64,000 nucleotides of DNA from Deltaproteobacteria bacterium RBG_13_43_22 (GCA_001797675.1 MGQB01000039.1:1-64000); one strand, 5' to 3'; positions 34,622 through 43,816 are shown, numbered from the stretch's first letter. Notes: a model not told the origin generated them from the letters alone. A program made the numbers and translations.

Positions 34622-35449
34622 TTGAAAGAGATACGTATAGGCAAATGGAAGGTCGGCGAGGCCACCCCGCTATTGGTCATTGCCGGCCCGTGTGTCATCG
34701 AAGACGAAGCGACGACGGTTGCCATCGCCAGGGAACTTCATGAGATTCAAAAACGGTTGGACCTCCCCCTGGTTTTCAAGGCTTCTTACGATAAGGCCAA
34801 TCGAACTTCGATCCACAGTTATCGAGGACCCGGCCTGGAAGCAGGTCTGGAACTTTTAGGTTTTATTCGAACCCGCTTTGAACTCCCCGTCCTGTCTGAT
34901 GTCCATCAAGTCGGCGAAATTGAAAAAGCGGTTCAGGTTCTGGATGTGATCCAGATACCGGCTTTTTTGTGCCGACAGACCGATCTGTTGACGGCTGCAG
35001 GCCGGACGGGTCTGCCGGTCAACGTCAAAAAAGGCCAGTTTCTTTCTCCGTGGGATATGCGGTTTGTGGTGGAAAAAATTACCGGAACCGGGAACGATCA
35101 GATCCTGATAACCGAAAGGGGGACCACCTTCGGATATAACAATCTGGTGGTGGATATCCGATCTTTGCCCATCCTGTCCGGTTTCGGTTATCCCGTTATC
35201 TTTGATGCCACTCACAGCGTCCAACTCCCCGGAGGGGGGCAGGGCGTTTCCGGAGGAGAACGGCGGTTTGTCCCCAGTCTGGCCAGGGCGGCAGTGGCAG
35301 CCGGTGTGCAAGGGGTTTTCCTGGAAGTCCATCCGGAACCGGAAAAAGCGCTGAGTGACGGGGCCAATTCCTGGCCTTTAGATCAATTGGAAGACCTGTT
35401 ACGAAGCCTGATAGAGATTCACGAATTGGTAAAAAAGAGTGACGGGTGA
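34622..35449 (+). CDS. kdsA: 3-deoxy-8-phosphooctulonate synthase
   Basis: 275 residues, TTG start 15 bases after pyrG. It condenses PEP and arabinose 5-phosphate to Kdo 8-phosphate for lipid A core. Motifs: VIAGPCVIEDE, FKASYDKANRTS, IPAFLCRQTDLL, NVKKGQFLSPWDM, FDATHSVQLPGG and EVHPEPEKALSDG. The sequence CRQTDLL with Asn in NVKKGQ is in line with the family; metal dependence is not decided here. Only kdsA and kdsC of the pathway are seen; kdsB and kdsD are not in the window. Confidence 0.96.
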   Translation: MKEIRIGKWKVGEATPLLVIAGPCVIEDEATTVAIARELHEIQKRLDLPLVFKASYDKANRTSIHSYRGPGLEAGLELLGFIRTRFELPVLSDVHQVGEIEKAVQVLDVIQIPAFLCRQTDLLTAAGRTGLPVNVKKGQFLSPWDMRFVVEKITGTGNDQILITERGTTFGYNNLVVDIRSLPILSGFGYPVIFDATHSVQLPGGGQGVSGGERRFVPSLARAAVAAGVQGVFLEVHPEPEKALSDGANSWPLDQLEDLLRSLIEIHELVKKSDG

Positions 35450-35597
35450 TGAGTGACGGAAAAAAATGACGCGGGGACGCGGTGAGGAGGGGACGCGGAA
35501 ACCTGACAAAACGTTTAGCGTTCATCGTTTGTCGTTCGGCGAAGAATTCGACACAGCCACGCTTAAATGGGAGGAATTGGATCCTGGTAATAGAAGC

Positions 35598-36140
35598 ATG
35601 TCCTTGAATAAGAAAATAATTAACCAAAAGGCCAAGAAAATCCGTCTGATTCTGTTTGATGTGGATGGAATCCTGACCGACGGCCGGATTCTTTACAATG
35701 AGAAGGGCCGGGAGATAAAATTCTTTCATGTTCATGACGGACAGGGAATTCGCTGGCTCCTAAAATCGGGAATCGAAGTGGGCTTTCTTTCCGGGCGTTC
35801 CTCCCCGGCAGTTGCAATGAGAGCCAAAGAACTGGGGATTTCCTTTCTTTTTCAAGAGGTCGGGGATAAAATCAAAATTTTTAAAAAACTCCTTAAAATA
35901 ACAAAACTCGATCCGGAACAGGTTGCTTTCATGGGCGATGATTTTATGGATCATCCGCTTCTTAAAAAAGTGGGCCTTTCTTTCAGTGTAAGTAATGGGC
36001 ATCCCTTGATTCAGAAGGAGGTCGATTATGTCACCAGAGCGGCTGGAGGCTTCGGGGCTGTAAGAGAAGTGTCGGAATTGATTTTAAGGGCTCAAGGGAA
36101 ATGGCAATTTATCCTCAAAGACTACGGACTAAAAAAATAA
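35598..36140 (+). CDS. kdsC: 3-deoxy-D-manno-octulosonate 8-phosphate phosphatase (HAD family)
   Basis: 180 residues from ATG 35598. HAD motifs: LFDVDGILTDG with the nucleophile Asp, FLSGRSS, the lysine in EVGDKIKIFKK, and MGDDFMDHPLLKKVG. It removes phosphate from Kdo 8-phosphate as the step after KdsA. The open frame extends upstream to 35466, but those residues derive from repeated GACGCGGGGACGCGG DNA and match no HAD protein, so I start at MSLNKK. No cap domain, so a tetramer is expected. Confidence 0.93.
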   Translation: MSLNKKIINQKAKKIRLILFDVDGILTDGRILYNEKGREIKFFHVHDGQGIRWLLKSGIEVGFLSGRSSPAVAMRAKELGISFLFQEVGDKIKIFKKLLKITKLDPEQVAFMGDDFMDHPLLKKVGLSFSVSNGHPLIQKEVDYVTRAAGGFGAVREVSELILRAQGKWQFILKDYGLKK

Positions 36141-36192
36141 AAGCCAAATACAATTGACCGGGGGATGGAATTTGTTTATAGTTTCCGTCAGG

Positions 36193-36222
36193 GCTTTGAA
36201 AAACATCCTCATTTTTCAAAGC
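36193..36222. repeat. GCTTTGAAAAA hairpin
   Basis: GCTTTGAAAAA (36193-36203) pairs with TTTTTCAAAGC (36212-36222) around eight bases. It is the compact form of the repeat whose arms are 112 bp apart at 12464-12605. Confidence 0.6.
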
Positions 36223-36297
36223 TCTCAATATTAAAGACAAAAGAGAGTATTTTCAAGCGCCTGAAGGCCTGAAAAAACTGAGGCCCATTTTACCGCC

Positions 36298-36867
36298 GTG
36301 AAAAAATTAAAGAATGTACTGATTATCGGTATTCTTTGTGTGATTGCCTTCTGGGTCGGCTTATACGCTTTCAGGACCCAGAAGCCCCCAACCCCGCCTC
36401 CCACGGTTTCAACCGGAGGGGGAACTCCCGGTCATGTTGGGTTGCAAGAAATCAATTTTGTTCAGGTCAAAGACGGAGTCAGGTTGTGGGAACTCAAGGC
36501 TGAGGAGGTTGAATACCAGCAGCCGAAAAATCTGGTCTCCTTCAAAAAGGTGGCCCTGACCTATTTCCCTAAAGGAGAGAAGCCGATCAGTCTGGTAGGG
36601 AACTTGGGGCAATTGGATACTCAAACTAAAAATGTCACCATTGAAGGAGAGGTCATTATCTCGACCCCGGAAGGCTATGAGCTCAAAGTGCCTTCTCTTT
36701 ATTATAACAATGACAAAAGAGAGGTTTCCTCGGAAGAGGTATTCACTTTTAAAGGCCCTGATATCTCTCTGGATGGTCAGGGAATGGCTATGAACCTCGA
36801 TTCCCAGAAGGTTTGGGTTAAAAAAAAGGCCAGGGTGACGTTTCACAATTCTTTTTTTAAGTCCTGA
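36298..36867 (+). CDS. lptC: LPS export protein LptC
   Basis: 189 residues, GTG start. One N-terminal membrane anchor (VLIIGILCVIAFWVGLYAF), a Pro/Gly-rich linker and the periplasmic OstA-like jelly roll (INFVQVKDGVRLWELKAEEVEY to KKKARVTFHNSF). LptC joins the LptB2FG transporter to the LptA bridge. It lies directly before lptA and lptB, which supports the call despite the family's low conservation. Confidence 0.88.
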   Translation: MKKLKNVLIIGILCVIAFWVGLYAFRTQKPPTPPPTVSTGGGTPGHVGLQEINFVQVKDGVRLWELKAEEVEYQQPKNLVSFKKVALTYFPKGEKPISLVGNLGQLDTQTKNVTIEGEVIISTPEGYELKVPSLYYNNDKREVSSEEVFTFKGPDISLDGQGMAMNLDSQKVWVKKKARVTFHNSFFKS

Positions 36868-36882
36868 TTCGAAAATCGGGGT

Positions 36883-36905
36883 CAATCCCGCCAGCAGCGG
36901 GATTG
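36883..36905. repeat. TCCCGC/GCGGGA hairpin
   Basis: CAATCCCGC (36883-36891), loop CAGCA, GCGGGATTG (36897-36905). One of at least five intergenic hairpins of this form in the window. No T-run follows, so it is not a typical terminator. Confidence 0.6.
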
Positions 36906-36983
36906 AATTCGCAAGAAAAACAGGCGATCGGGACGAGGCAATAGACGGGGACGTTTTTCAAAGGTCTCATAAGGAGGAAGGAT

Positions 36984-37565
36984 ATGGGCGGACTATACAA
37001 GGCGGTTCTCTTATTGGGAATCATTGGTTTTATTTCTACTGTATTATTCCTGCCCGGTTTAGTCATTGGAAAAGAAAAGGATCCGTCGGAAAGCAGCCGT
37101 CCCATTGTGACTACCGCGGATACCCTGGAATTGGACAATAAAAATAAAATAGCTACTTTTTCGGGAAATGTTGTGGCCAAACAGGAACAGCAGGGTAAAG
37201 ATCCCCTTATCATTTATTGCCATACCATGGTGATCTATTATGCCGAAGAAACCGCTAAAAAACCGGCCCCATCCCAGTCAAAAGGGACCGAGAAAAAGAA
37301 CCTGACCCAGCAGAATCGAATAGACAAGATCGTGGCCACCGGTCAGGTCAAGATTGTCCAAGGTAAAGATGTGGCTACCGGAGAAACGGCCACTTTTTAC
37401 AATGCCGACCAGAAGATCGTCTTGTCGGGTAATCCTAAGGTCTGGCAGGGAAAGAACTTGATCAAAGGAGAGGAAATCACGGTTTGGATAAAGGAAAATA
37501 GAAGCCTGGTTACCAGCAAAGGCTCGAACCGGGTGCAGGCTGTTATATATCAAGAAGAAAAGTAG
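36984..37565 (+). CDS. lptA: LPS transport periplasmic protein LptA
   Basis: 193 residues, AAGGAGG upstream. A signal segment (LYKAVLLLGIIGFISTVLFLP) precedes the OstA beta-jelly-roll: PIVTTADTLELDNKNKIATFSGNVVAKQ, IDKIVATGQVKIVQGKDVATGETATFYNADQKIVLSGNPKVWQGKNLIKGEEITVW, all family hallmarks. It forms the bridge carrying LPS through the periplasm. A Lys/Gln-rich insert (AKKPAPSQSKGTEKKN) interrupts the fold between two strands. Confidence 0.94.
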   Translation: MGGLYKAVLLLGIIGFISTVLFLPGLVIGKEKDPSESSRPIVTTADTLELDNKNKIATFSGNVVAKQEQQGKDPLIIYCHTMVIYYAEETAKKPAPSQSKGTEKKNLTQQNRIDKIVATGQVKIVQGKDVATGETATFYNADQKIVLSGNPKVWQGKNLIKGEEITVWIKENRSLVTSKGSNRVQAVIYQEEK

Positions 37566-37675
37566 GGTCTATCGACTGATGAAACCGGGCACTGCCCATT
37601 CCTCAAGGGTCGCACGCCCTGCTTCTGAATGTTTTTGATCGGCCGGTCAAAGACAAAAATATTGATAAGGAATTG

Positions 37676-38401
37676 ATGAAACAATTAGCCGTTCGAGACC
37701 TGGTAAAAATCTATCATAGAAAACCGGTGGTCAACCAGGTTAGCCTGCATTTATCCGAGGGGGAGATTGTCGGTTTATTAGGGCCGAACGGTGCGGGCAA
37801 GACGACCACTTTTTATATGATTGTCGGCCTGACCCGTCCTAATCAGGGCACTATTTTATTAAATGATGAAAATATCAGTGAACTCCCCATGTACCTCAGG
37901 GCTCGAAAAGGCATCAATTATCTTCCCCAGGAGCCTTCGGTTTTTACCCGGTTGACTGTGGCTGAAAACATTTTAGCCATTTTGGAAACTCTGGATATTT
38001 CAGAAGCCGAGAGAGAAAGCCGTTTAGACGATCTTCTTAGGGAACTCAAGCTGACCCATCTGGCCCATCATAAAGCTTATTCCCTTTCCGGTGGGGAACG
38101 GAGGCGGGTGGAGATTACTCGGGCCTTGGTGACTTCGCCCTCTTTTATCCTGTTGGATGAACCTTTTGCCGGGATCGATCCCTTGGCCATCAATGATATC
38201 CAGAACATCATAGGAACTTTGAAGATTAAAAATATTGGAGTCCTGATTTCCGATCACAATGTCCGGGAAACCCTTTCGGTATGTGATCGGGCCTATATCA
38301 TTAATCAAGGGGTAGTCCTGGAAGAAGGGACTCCCCAAAAGCTGGCTGAAAGCGAGACGGCCCGAAGAATTTATCTTGGAGAAAAGTTTCAACTACCCTA
38401 A
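37676..38401 (+). CDS. lptB: LPS export ABC transporter ATP-binding protein LptB
   Basis: 241 residues. Walker A GPNGAGKTTTFYM, the YLPQEPSVFTRLTV Q-loop, signature LSGGERRRVEI, Walker B FILLDEPFAGIDP and the H-loop ISDHNVRET match LptB closely. ATG 37676 is preferred to the adjoining TTG. Its stop shares one base with the rpoN start (TAATG), so translation is coupled. About 60 bases upstream are a truncated copy of a dispersed repeat seen also at 43.0 and 62.4 kb. Confidence 0.96.
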   Translation: MKQLAVRDLVKIYHRKPVVNQVSLHLSEGEIVGLLGPNGAGKTTTFYMIVGLTRPNQGTILLNDENISELPMYLRARKGINYLPQEPSVFTRLTVAENILAILETLDISEAERESRLDDLLRELKLTHLAHHKAYSLSGGERRRVEITRALVTSPSFILLDEPFAGIDPLAINDIQNIIGTLKIKNIGVLISDHNVRETLSVCDRAYIINQGVVLEEGTPQKLAESETARRIYLGEKFQLP

Positions 38402-39906
38402 TGGCCTTAGAGATCAAACAACAACTTAAGCTGGCCCAGCAGTTGATTATGACCCCTCAACTGCAACAGGCGATCAAATTGCTGCAACTGTCCCGATTGG
38501 AGCTTCTGGACAACCTTCATCAGGAGTTGGAGGCCAATCCGGTTTTGGAAGAGGCGGTCAGCGAGGAACTGGAATCAACTCAGATCGAAAAGGCTCCGGG
38601 GGAATCGGAAGCCGAGCCGGAAGATCGGCAGACCGAGGTGACTATCGGGGAACAGGCCTTTGAAGGTATGGATTGGGACAATTATGTTAACGACTATTAT
38701 ACCCCCCGGAGTGAAGACTTTTTAGAAGACCGGGATCAACATTCCTATGAAAATATGGTATCAAAAAAAACTTCGTTGAGCGACCATCTTTTATGGCAAC
38801 TCTCTCTTTCCAATTTGACCCCGGAAGAAGAAAGGGTGGGCTCGGAGATCATCGGAAATTTGGATGTTAACGGCTATCTGACGGCTTCTCTGGAAGAGAT
38901 TTCTCAAGGAGCCCAGCAGGAGATACCCTTGGTGGAAAAGGTTTTACTGCGCCTTCAAGAATTTGATCCCCTTGGGGTGGCCTCTCGGGATCTTAAAGAA
39001 TGCCTGCTCATCCAAGCCCGTCATCTGAAAAGTCAAAATCCCTGGGTGGATTTGATCATCAAAGACCATTTGAATTCCCTGGAAACGAAAAATTATCTGG
39101 CCATTGCCCGGGCCCTGCAGGCCCCGATCGAAGAGATTATCATGGCCGTAGAAATTATTCTGCAGTTGGACCCTAAGCCGGGTCGGCTTTACAGCGATGA
39201 AGAACCTCAATATATCAGTCCTGATATTTATGTTTATAAAATGGGGGAGGAAGTCCATATCGTTCTTAATGAAGACGGCCTTCCCCGATTGAGGATCAAT
39301 GCCTTTTATAAAAAAGCGTTAGGTCAGCGAGGATCCGTTTCGGAGGCCACCCGCGATTATATCCAGGAAAAACTGCGTTCGGCCATTTGGTTGATCAAGA
39401 GTATTCATCAGCGACAAAGGACCATCTATCGGGTGGCTGAAAGCATTTTTAGATTTCAACGGGAATTTTTAGATCATGGGGTCTCCCATTTAAAACCCTT
39501 GATCTTAAGAGATGTTGCCGAAGAGGTTCAAATGCATGAATCGACCATCAGCCGGGTAACCACCAATAAGTATGTCCATACTCCCCAGGGAATTTTTGAA
39601 TTGAAGTTTTTCTTCAATAGTTCCGTTGTCGGAGCCGATGGAGAAAATGTTGCCTCTGAAAGTGTCAAGGAAAGGATACGGCTTTTTGTCGCCCATGAGG
39701 ATCCGGCTCACCCCTTGAGCGATCAGGAACTTACCGAACTTCTTTTGAAAGAAAACATACATATTGCCCGCCGTACGGTAGCTAAGTACAGGGAAGCTTT
39801 AAAAGTTCTTCCCTCCAGTAAAAGAAAAAAAATTCCTATCGAAGAGTGGATTCGTTCTCAAAAAATGGAAGTTTTTGAAAAAAACAAGGAAGAGAAAAAA
39901 GATTAA
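38401..39906 (+). CDS. rpoN: RNA polymerase sigma-54 factor
   Basis: 501 residues. Region I is the Gln-rich LKLAQQLIMTPQLQQAIKLLQL; region II is acidic (EEAVSEELEST, EAEPEDRQTEVTIG); the core-binding and HTH domains follow, and the RpoN box ARRTVAKYREALKVLPS near 450-470 contacts the -24 element. It is needed by the AAA+ activator encoded at 58952-60733 and could drive the promoter at 58740-58755. Confidence 0.97.
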   Translation: MALEIKQQLKLAQQLIMTPQLQQAIKLLQLSRLELLDNLHQELEANPVLEEAVSEELESTQIEKAPGESEAEPEDRQTEVTIGEQAFEGMDWDNYVNDYYTPRSEDFLEDRDQHSYENMVSKKTSLSDHLLWQLSLSNLTPEEERVGSEIIGNLDVNGYLTASLEEISQGAQQEIPLVEKVLLRLQEFDPLGVASRDLKECLLIQARHLKSQNPWVDLIIKDHLNSLETKNYLAIARALQAPIEEIIMAVEIILQLDPKPGRLYSDEEPQYISPDIYVYKMGEEVHIVLNEDGLPRLRINAFYKKALGQRGSVSEATRDYIQEKLRSAIWLIKSIHQRQRTIYRVAESIFRFQREFLDHGVSHLKPLILRDVAEEVQMHESTISRVTTNKYVHTPQGIFELKFFFNSSVVGADGENVASESVKERIRLFVAHEDPAHPLSDQELTELLLKENIHIARRTVAKYREALKVLPSSKRKKIPIEEWIRSQKMEVFEKNKEEKKD

Positions 39907-39924
39907 GGGATTATAGGAGGACTT

Positions 39925-40464
39925 ATGCAAATTTCTGTATCTTTCCGGAATGTAGATCCATCGGATCACCTGAAAGGCTATGCTGAAAATAGAATGGCGC
40001 GCTTTAAAAAATATATGGAAGAACCGATAGAGGTTCACCTGGTCCTTTCGATTCAAAAATTCAGGCATACAGCCGATGTGACTGTTTCAGCTAACGGTTT
40101 CAAGATCAAAGCTCAGGAAGAAACAGGGGATTTATATTCGGCCATCGATATGGTCTTGGATAAAATTGAAAAACAAATCAAAAGGCATCGAGAAAAAGTC
40201 AAGGAACATAAACCGGAGGGAAATATTAAAAGCCAGCCGGAAGTGAAAAAAAGCCGGGAGGATGGTGAAACCGAAGAAGATACCCCTCAAATTGTGAAAA
40301 CCGAAACGGTCCTGGCCAAACCGATGGATGCGGAAGAAGCTTCTTTGCAGCTCAAAATGTCGAACAATGAATTTCTGGTTTTTACCAATTCCAAAACCCG
40401 GCTCATTAATGTTTTGTATCGCCGAAAAGATGGAAATTTTGGATTGATAGAACCGACCAGTTGA
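39925..40464 (+). CDS. hpf: Ribosome hibernation promoting factor, long form
   Basis: 179 residues. The N-terminal RaiA/HPF domain (QISVSFRNVDPSDHLKGYAENRM...) binds between ribosomal subunits. The C-terminal domain (MDAEEASLQLKMSNNEFLVFTNSKT... NVLYRRKDGNFGLIEP) is the dimerisation domain of long HPFs that form 100S ribosomes. A charged linker of about 45 residues separates them. It starts 18 bases after rpoN with GGAGG upstream. Confidence 0.95.
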   Translation: MQISVSFRNVDPSDHLKGYAENRMARFKKYMEEPIEVHLVLSIQKFRHTADVTVSANGFKIKAQEETGDLYSAIDMVLDKIEKQIKRHREKVKEHKPEGNIKSQPEVKKSREDGETEEDTPQIVKTETVLAKPMDAEEASLQLKMSNNEFLVFTNSKTRLINVLYRRKDGNFGLIEPTS

Positions 40465-40514
40465 TATCTTCCGGCGCAAGGCCATAGGCGAATATTTTCC
40501 ATGAAAAAAGGCTT

Positions 40515-40563
40515 TAAATCCCCCTTAACCCCTTTTTCCAAAGGGGGGCAATGGGGGATATTT
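40515..40563. repeat. C-run/G-run hairpin repeat between hpf and ptsN
   Basis: AAATCCCCC ... GGGGGATATTT outside and CCCCTTT-TTCC-AAAGGGG inside form a nested stem. The form resembles a dispersed hairpin element known in many bacterial genomes; a relative is near 29150-29195. Confidence 0.6.
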
Positions 40564-40600
40564 AAGAATTGATTTAACCCATTTGGGATGAGTATTTTAT

Positions 40601-41062
40601 ATGAAAATATGTCAATATCTAAAACCCGGACTGATCATCTCCGAATTAAAGGCCCAAAATAAAGAAGAGGTGTTGAAGGAACTGGCCGATTGGATCGTTG
40701 ATCAGGTTTCCGGCATGAATTCCGGGGAAATCCTGCAGGTATTATTGGACCGGGAACGATTAGGCAGTACCGGAATCGGCGAGGGGTTTGCCATTCCTCA
40801 TGGCAAATTGAAATTCCTTGATCAAATGATCATCGCTTTCGGCCGGTCACGGCAAGGGATCCCCTTTGATTCCCTGGATGGGAAGTCGGCCTATTATTTT
40901 TTTGTTTTGATCGCTCCGGAAGATTCCGCCGGGCTTCATTTAAAGGCTTTGGCCAAGATCTCCCGTTTTTTGAAAAACAGTGCTTTCAAAGAGAGCCTTT
41001 TTCAGGCTGTTGATCAGGAAAAGTTAAACCAGGTTATTCAGGAACAGGATGAGTTGTTGTAA
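40601..41062 (+). CDS. ptsN: Nitrogen PTS EIIA component (PtsN family)
   Basis: 153 residues. The phosphoacceptor His lies in GFAIPHGKLKFL, with GIPFDSLDGK and LKALAKISRFLKN as in EIIA-Ntr. In the proteobacterial rpoN block it receives phosphate from NPr and regulates potassium and nitrogen responses. No ptsI or ptsH-type gene is in the window. Confidence 0.94.
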   Translation: MKICQYLKPGLIISELKAQNKEEVLKELADWIVDQVSGMNSGEILQVLLDRERLGSTGIGEGFAIPHGKLKFLDQMIIAFGRSRQGIPFDSLDGKSAYYFFVLIAPEDSAGLHLKALAKISRFLKNSAFKESLFQAVDQEKLNQVIQEQDELL

Positions 41063-41208
41063 TAAGATTAGTGGCCAGTGACAAGATGAACGACCGGGCA
41101 GAATGGTCGGAGATTTTTCAGTTGCCAATATTTTCCAGTAAAGAGTGGAGACTTTCCCCCTTTTTGTCACCCGTCACTTGTCACCCGTCACTTCATTGGG
41201 GAGTCTGA

Positions 41209-42081
41209 ATGCCGCAAAAGAGTATCCGTTTGGTTGTGATTACCGGTTTATCCGGATCGGGCAAGAGTACGGCCTTGAAGGCTTTTGAGGATGTCGGATT
41301 TTTTTGTATCGACAATCTGCCGGCTACCCTGCTTCCCCGTTTCTTGGAGCTAAGGGATCAGATATCCAGGGAGGTTATTAAAATTGCCCTGGTCATGGAC
41401 CTCCGGGGAAAAGATTTTTTAGCCAGTTTCCCGAAGATTTTTCAGGAGGTCAAACGTAAAGGATATATCGTTGAGGTGTTATTTTTAGAGGCTGAGGAAG
41501 AGATTTTAATCCGCCGATTCAGTCAGACCAGACGTCATCATCCCCTCGGAGAACATCGAACCCTTTCGGACACTATTCGACTGGAAAGGAAGAAGATGGA
41601 GCCGATCAAACGGTTGGCCACCTTTCGCCTGGATACCAGTCATCTCAATGTCCATCAACTTCGGGAAGAAATCCTTCGGCTTTTCTCTAAAGTGGCCCAA
41701 CCGGCTAAGATGACCATGAACCTGATCTCTTTTGGTTATAAGTACGGCCTGCCCAATGAAGCCGATATTGTCATGGACGTGCGGTTCCTGCCCAACCCCT
41801 TTTTTGTAACGGAATTGAAGGAAATGGACGGAAATCAGAAACCGGTTGTCGATTATGTGATGAAAAGGAAAGAAACCAGGATTTTTTTAAAAGATTTTTA
41901 CGCATTGATTTCCTTCCTGATCCCGCAATATCAGAAGGAAGGAAAATCACAACTCACCATTGCTGTGGGCTGTACAGGCGGAAGGCACCGTTCGGTTACC
42001 ATCATCAATGCGTTATCTGATTTTTTAAAAAAGCAAAAGCTCCTAATCAATATCCGTCATCGAGATATTCGGTTGGGGTAA
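41209..42081 (+). CDS. rapZ: RNase adapter protein RapZ
   Basis: 290 residues. Walker A TGLSGSGKSTALKAFED, Walker B-like CIDNLPATLLP, and the C-terminal FGYKYGLPNEADIVMDVRFLPNPF plus VGCTGGRHRSV are the RapZ signature. In enterobacteria it guides RNase E to GlmZ and so controls GlcN-6-P synthesis for envelope precursors; that detail may differ here. The gap before it has TGTCACCCGTCACT word repeats (about 41165-41192). Confidence 0.96.
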   Translation: MPQKSIRLVVITGLSGSGKSTALKAFEDVGFFCIDNLPATLLPRFLELRDQISREVIKIALVMDLRGKDFLASFPKIFQEVKRKGYIVEVLFLEAEEEILIRRFSQTRRHHPLGEHRTLSDTIRLERKKMEPIKRLATFRLDTSHLNVHQLREEILRLFSKVAQPAKMTMNLISFGYKYGLPNEADIVMDVRFLPNPFFVTELKEMDGNQKPVVDYVMKRKETRIFLKDFYALISFLIPQYQKEGKSQLTIAVGCTGGRHRSVTIINALSDFLKKQKLLINIRHRDIRLG

Positions 42082-42099
42082 GTTGGAGGCGAAAAGCCG

Positions 42100-42507
42100 A
42101 TGATAGGCATTGTTATTGTAACCCATTGTAATCTGGCCCAGGAACTTATACGGTCGGCGGAGTTTATCGTTGGAAGGCTTAGGCAGACCAAGGCGGTCTC
42201 TCTTAACCCTGGGGACCCGGATGAATCCCTGAGGGAAAGAATTGCCGAGGCCATTGAAAAAGTGGAGACCGGGGATGGAGTTATCCTTCTTACGGACATG
42301 TTTGGTGGAACCCCATCCAATATCAGCCTTTCTTTTTTAGCCGAAGGAAAGGTGGAGGTGGTTACGGGAATAAACCTGCCCATGTTGATCGGCCTGTTTA
42401 ATAAGAGGGAAGGAAAATCCCTGAATCAAGTGGCGAGAGAAATCAAGGAGTACGGTCTGCGAAGTATTGCCTTAGCCGGGGAGATCTTGAAAAGGGAGGT
42501 CAAGTAA
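42100..42507 (+). CDS. PTS mannose-type EIIA domain protein
   Basis: 135 residues. The phosphorylated His is in IVIVTHCNLAQEL (position 9), with VILLTDMFGGTPSNISLSFL as in EIIA-Man. It follows rapZ by 18 bases. In Desulfobacterota such lone EIIA-Man genes sit beside ptsN without transport subunits and probably act in regulation. The receptor and donor are not visible here. Confidence 0.92.
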   Translation: MIGIVIVTHCNLAQELIRSAEFIVGRLRQTKAVSLNPGDPDESLRERIAEAIEKVETGDGVILLTDMFGGTPSNISLSFLAEGKVEVVTGINLPMLIGLFNKREGKSLNQVAREIKEYGLRSIALAGEILKREVK

Positions 42508-42524
42508 ACCTCGAGGAGTTATCT

Positions 42525-42965
42525 TTGAACCTTCATTCCGCTCAGTTGGACGATTTGCCTGATTTATTGTCGATTGAATCAGCATCCTTTGTTCAGCCGT
42601 GGTCCAAAACCGCCTTTCTTTACGAATTGAGCAAGACAATCCCCAGTCTTTATGTGATTCGAAGAGAACCTTTCACTCCAATATTAGGGTATATATGTTT
42701 CTGGGTGGTGGCCGATGAAATTCAATTACTTAATCTCGCCGTTCACCCCGACTGCCGTCGTCAAGGGTTAGGCCGGTTCCTTATGAATTTTCTCTTAGAA
42801 CAGGCCAGGGAGAAAAGAGAGTTAAAGGTGTTTCTTGAGGTTAGGTCGGCTAACCAGGCGGCCATTGCTTTGTATAACTCCCTCGGATTTAGAGTCCTTT
42901 ATCGCCGTCCCGGCTATTATACACCGGAAAAGGAAGACGCCCTGGTAATGGAATGGACCGCATGA
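42525..42965 (+). CDS. rimI: Ribosomal protein alanine N-acetyltransferase (RimI-like GNAT)
   Basis: 146 residues, TTG start with GAGGAG upstream. GNAT motif A is LAVHPDCRRQGLGRFLM, followed by VFLEVRSANQAAIALYNSLGF and RRPGYYTPEKEDALVMEW, the usual RimI end. It would acetylate the N-terminus of ribosomal protein S18 in E. coli. The exact target here is inferred from family. Confidence 0.85.
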   Translation: MNLHSAQLDDLPDLLSIESASFVQPWSKTAFLYELSKTIPSLYVIRREPFTPILGYICFWVVADEIQLLNLAVHPDCRRQGLGRFLMNFLLEQAREKRELKVFLEVRSANQAAIALYNSLGFRVLYRRPGYYTPEKEDALVMEWTA

Positions 42966-43279
42966 CAGGGGAATGAAGAACGCTTACCTGTCCCGCGTTT
43001 GCGGGATTGTCCTCATTCCTCGTCATTCGACGTGCTTCTATGTACGACTCATTCCTTTGGATTTCTTCGCCTCGATGGCAATGCTCAGTCCCATTTCCTT
43101 CGAGAAGGATCCCGGTTTCGGGCGTCCTGCATCTGAACGTTTTTAAACACCCGGTACCAATTTTTTCATGGAACTTCCCCATTTTTTTACAGGGTTGACC
43201 TTTCACCAGGGGAAGAGATGAAAAAATCTATTTTTAACTATTTATTTATTTTTTTGTCTAAAATAGGTAAATCAAACCT
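42966..43279. repeat. Dispersed repeat element (copy at 43.0 kb) and AT-rich leader
   Basis: Hairpin TCCCGC-GTTT-GCGGGA (42991-43006), then CTCATTCCTCGTCATTCGACG, a degenerate GTAC-centred dyad, CTCATTCC again and GCATCTGAACGTTTTTAAA near 43130-43150. The order matches the element at 62430-62538. The last 60 bp before the sigma gene are nearly pure AT. No gene. Confidence 0.6.
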
Positions 43280-43816
43280 ATGACCGATGACCAGTTAGTG
43301 GAGCGGGTAAAAAATGGGGATTCCGGGGCCTTTGAAGAACTGGTCATTCGACACCAGAAGGCTGTGTATTATTTTGTGTTGAGGGTATTAAAGAACCCCT
43401 TAGACGCCGAAGATACGGTACAACAAATATTTTTGCTGGCCTTTCAAAATATCATGGGATTCCGGGCCGATGCGTCTTTTAAAACCTGGTTATATCGAAT
43501 AGGCATCAATCAATGTAATAACTATTTTCGGAAGAGTAAAAACCGGGAATTTATCTCTATAGATGACTTTCCGGTGACCGATGTCAGGGCCGATCAGGAG
43601 GGGGATCTTTCTACCAAAGAAAGGGTGGCCCATCTCCAAAAGGCCGTCGATCGTCTTCCTTATAAACAAAGGATGGTGGTTACCTTGCGCATCTATCAGG
43701 AGCTCTCTTTTGAAGAGATTGGAACGGCCCTCAATATCAGGGCCAATTCAGCCAAGGTCAATTTCCACCATGCCCTGGAAAAACTTAAAAATTGGATAAA
43801 AACTGAAAAGAGATGA
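43280..43816 (+). CDS. ECF RNA polymerase sigma factor
   Basis: 178 residues. Region 2 is FEELVIRHQKAVYYFVLRVLKNPLDAEDTVQQIFLLAFQNI with the W-containing core contact FKTWLYRIGINQCNNYFRK; region 4 is LPYKQRMVVTLRIYQELSFEEIGTALNI. Its stop overlaps the anti-sigma start by four bases. The RpoE/CnrH-like type with a membrane anti-sigma factor suggests an envelope stress response. Confidence 0.94.
   Translation: MTDDQLVERVKNGDSGAFEELVIRHQKAVYYFVLRVLKNPLDAEDTVQQIFLLAFQNIMGFRADASFKTWLYRIGINQCNNYFRKSKNREFISIDDFPVTDVRADQEGDLSTKERVAHLQKAVDRLPYKQRMVVTLRIYQELSFEEIGTALNIRANSAKVNFHHALEKLKNWIKTEKR

Noticed and set aside
35466-35597. N-terminal extension of KdsC
   Set aside because: Derived from GC-rich repeated words; the HAD domain begins shortly after ATG 35598.
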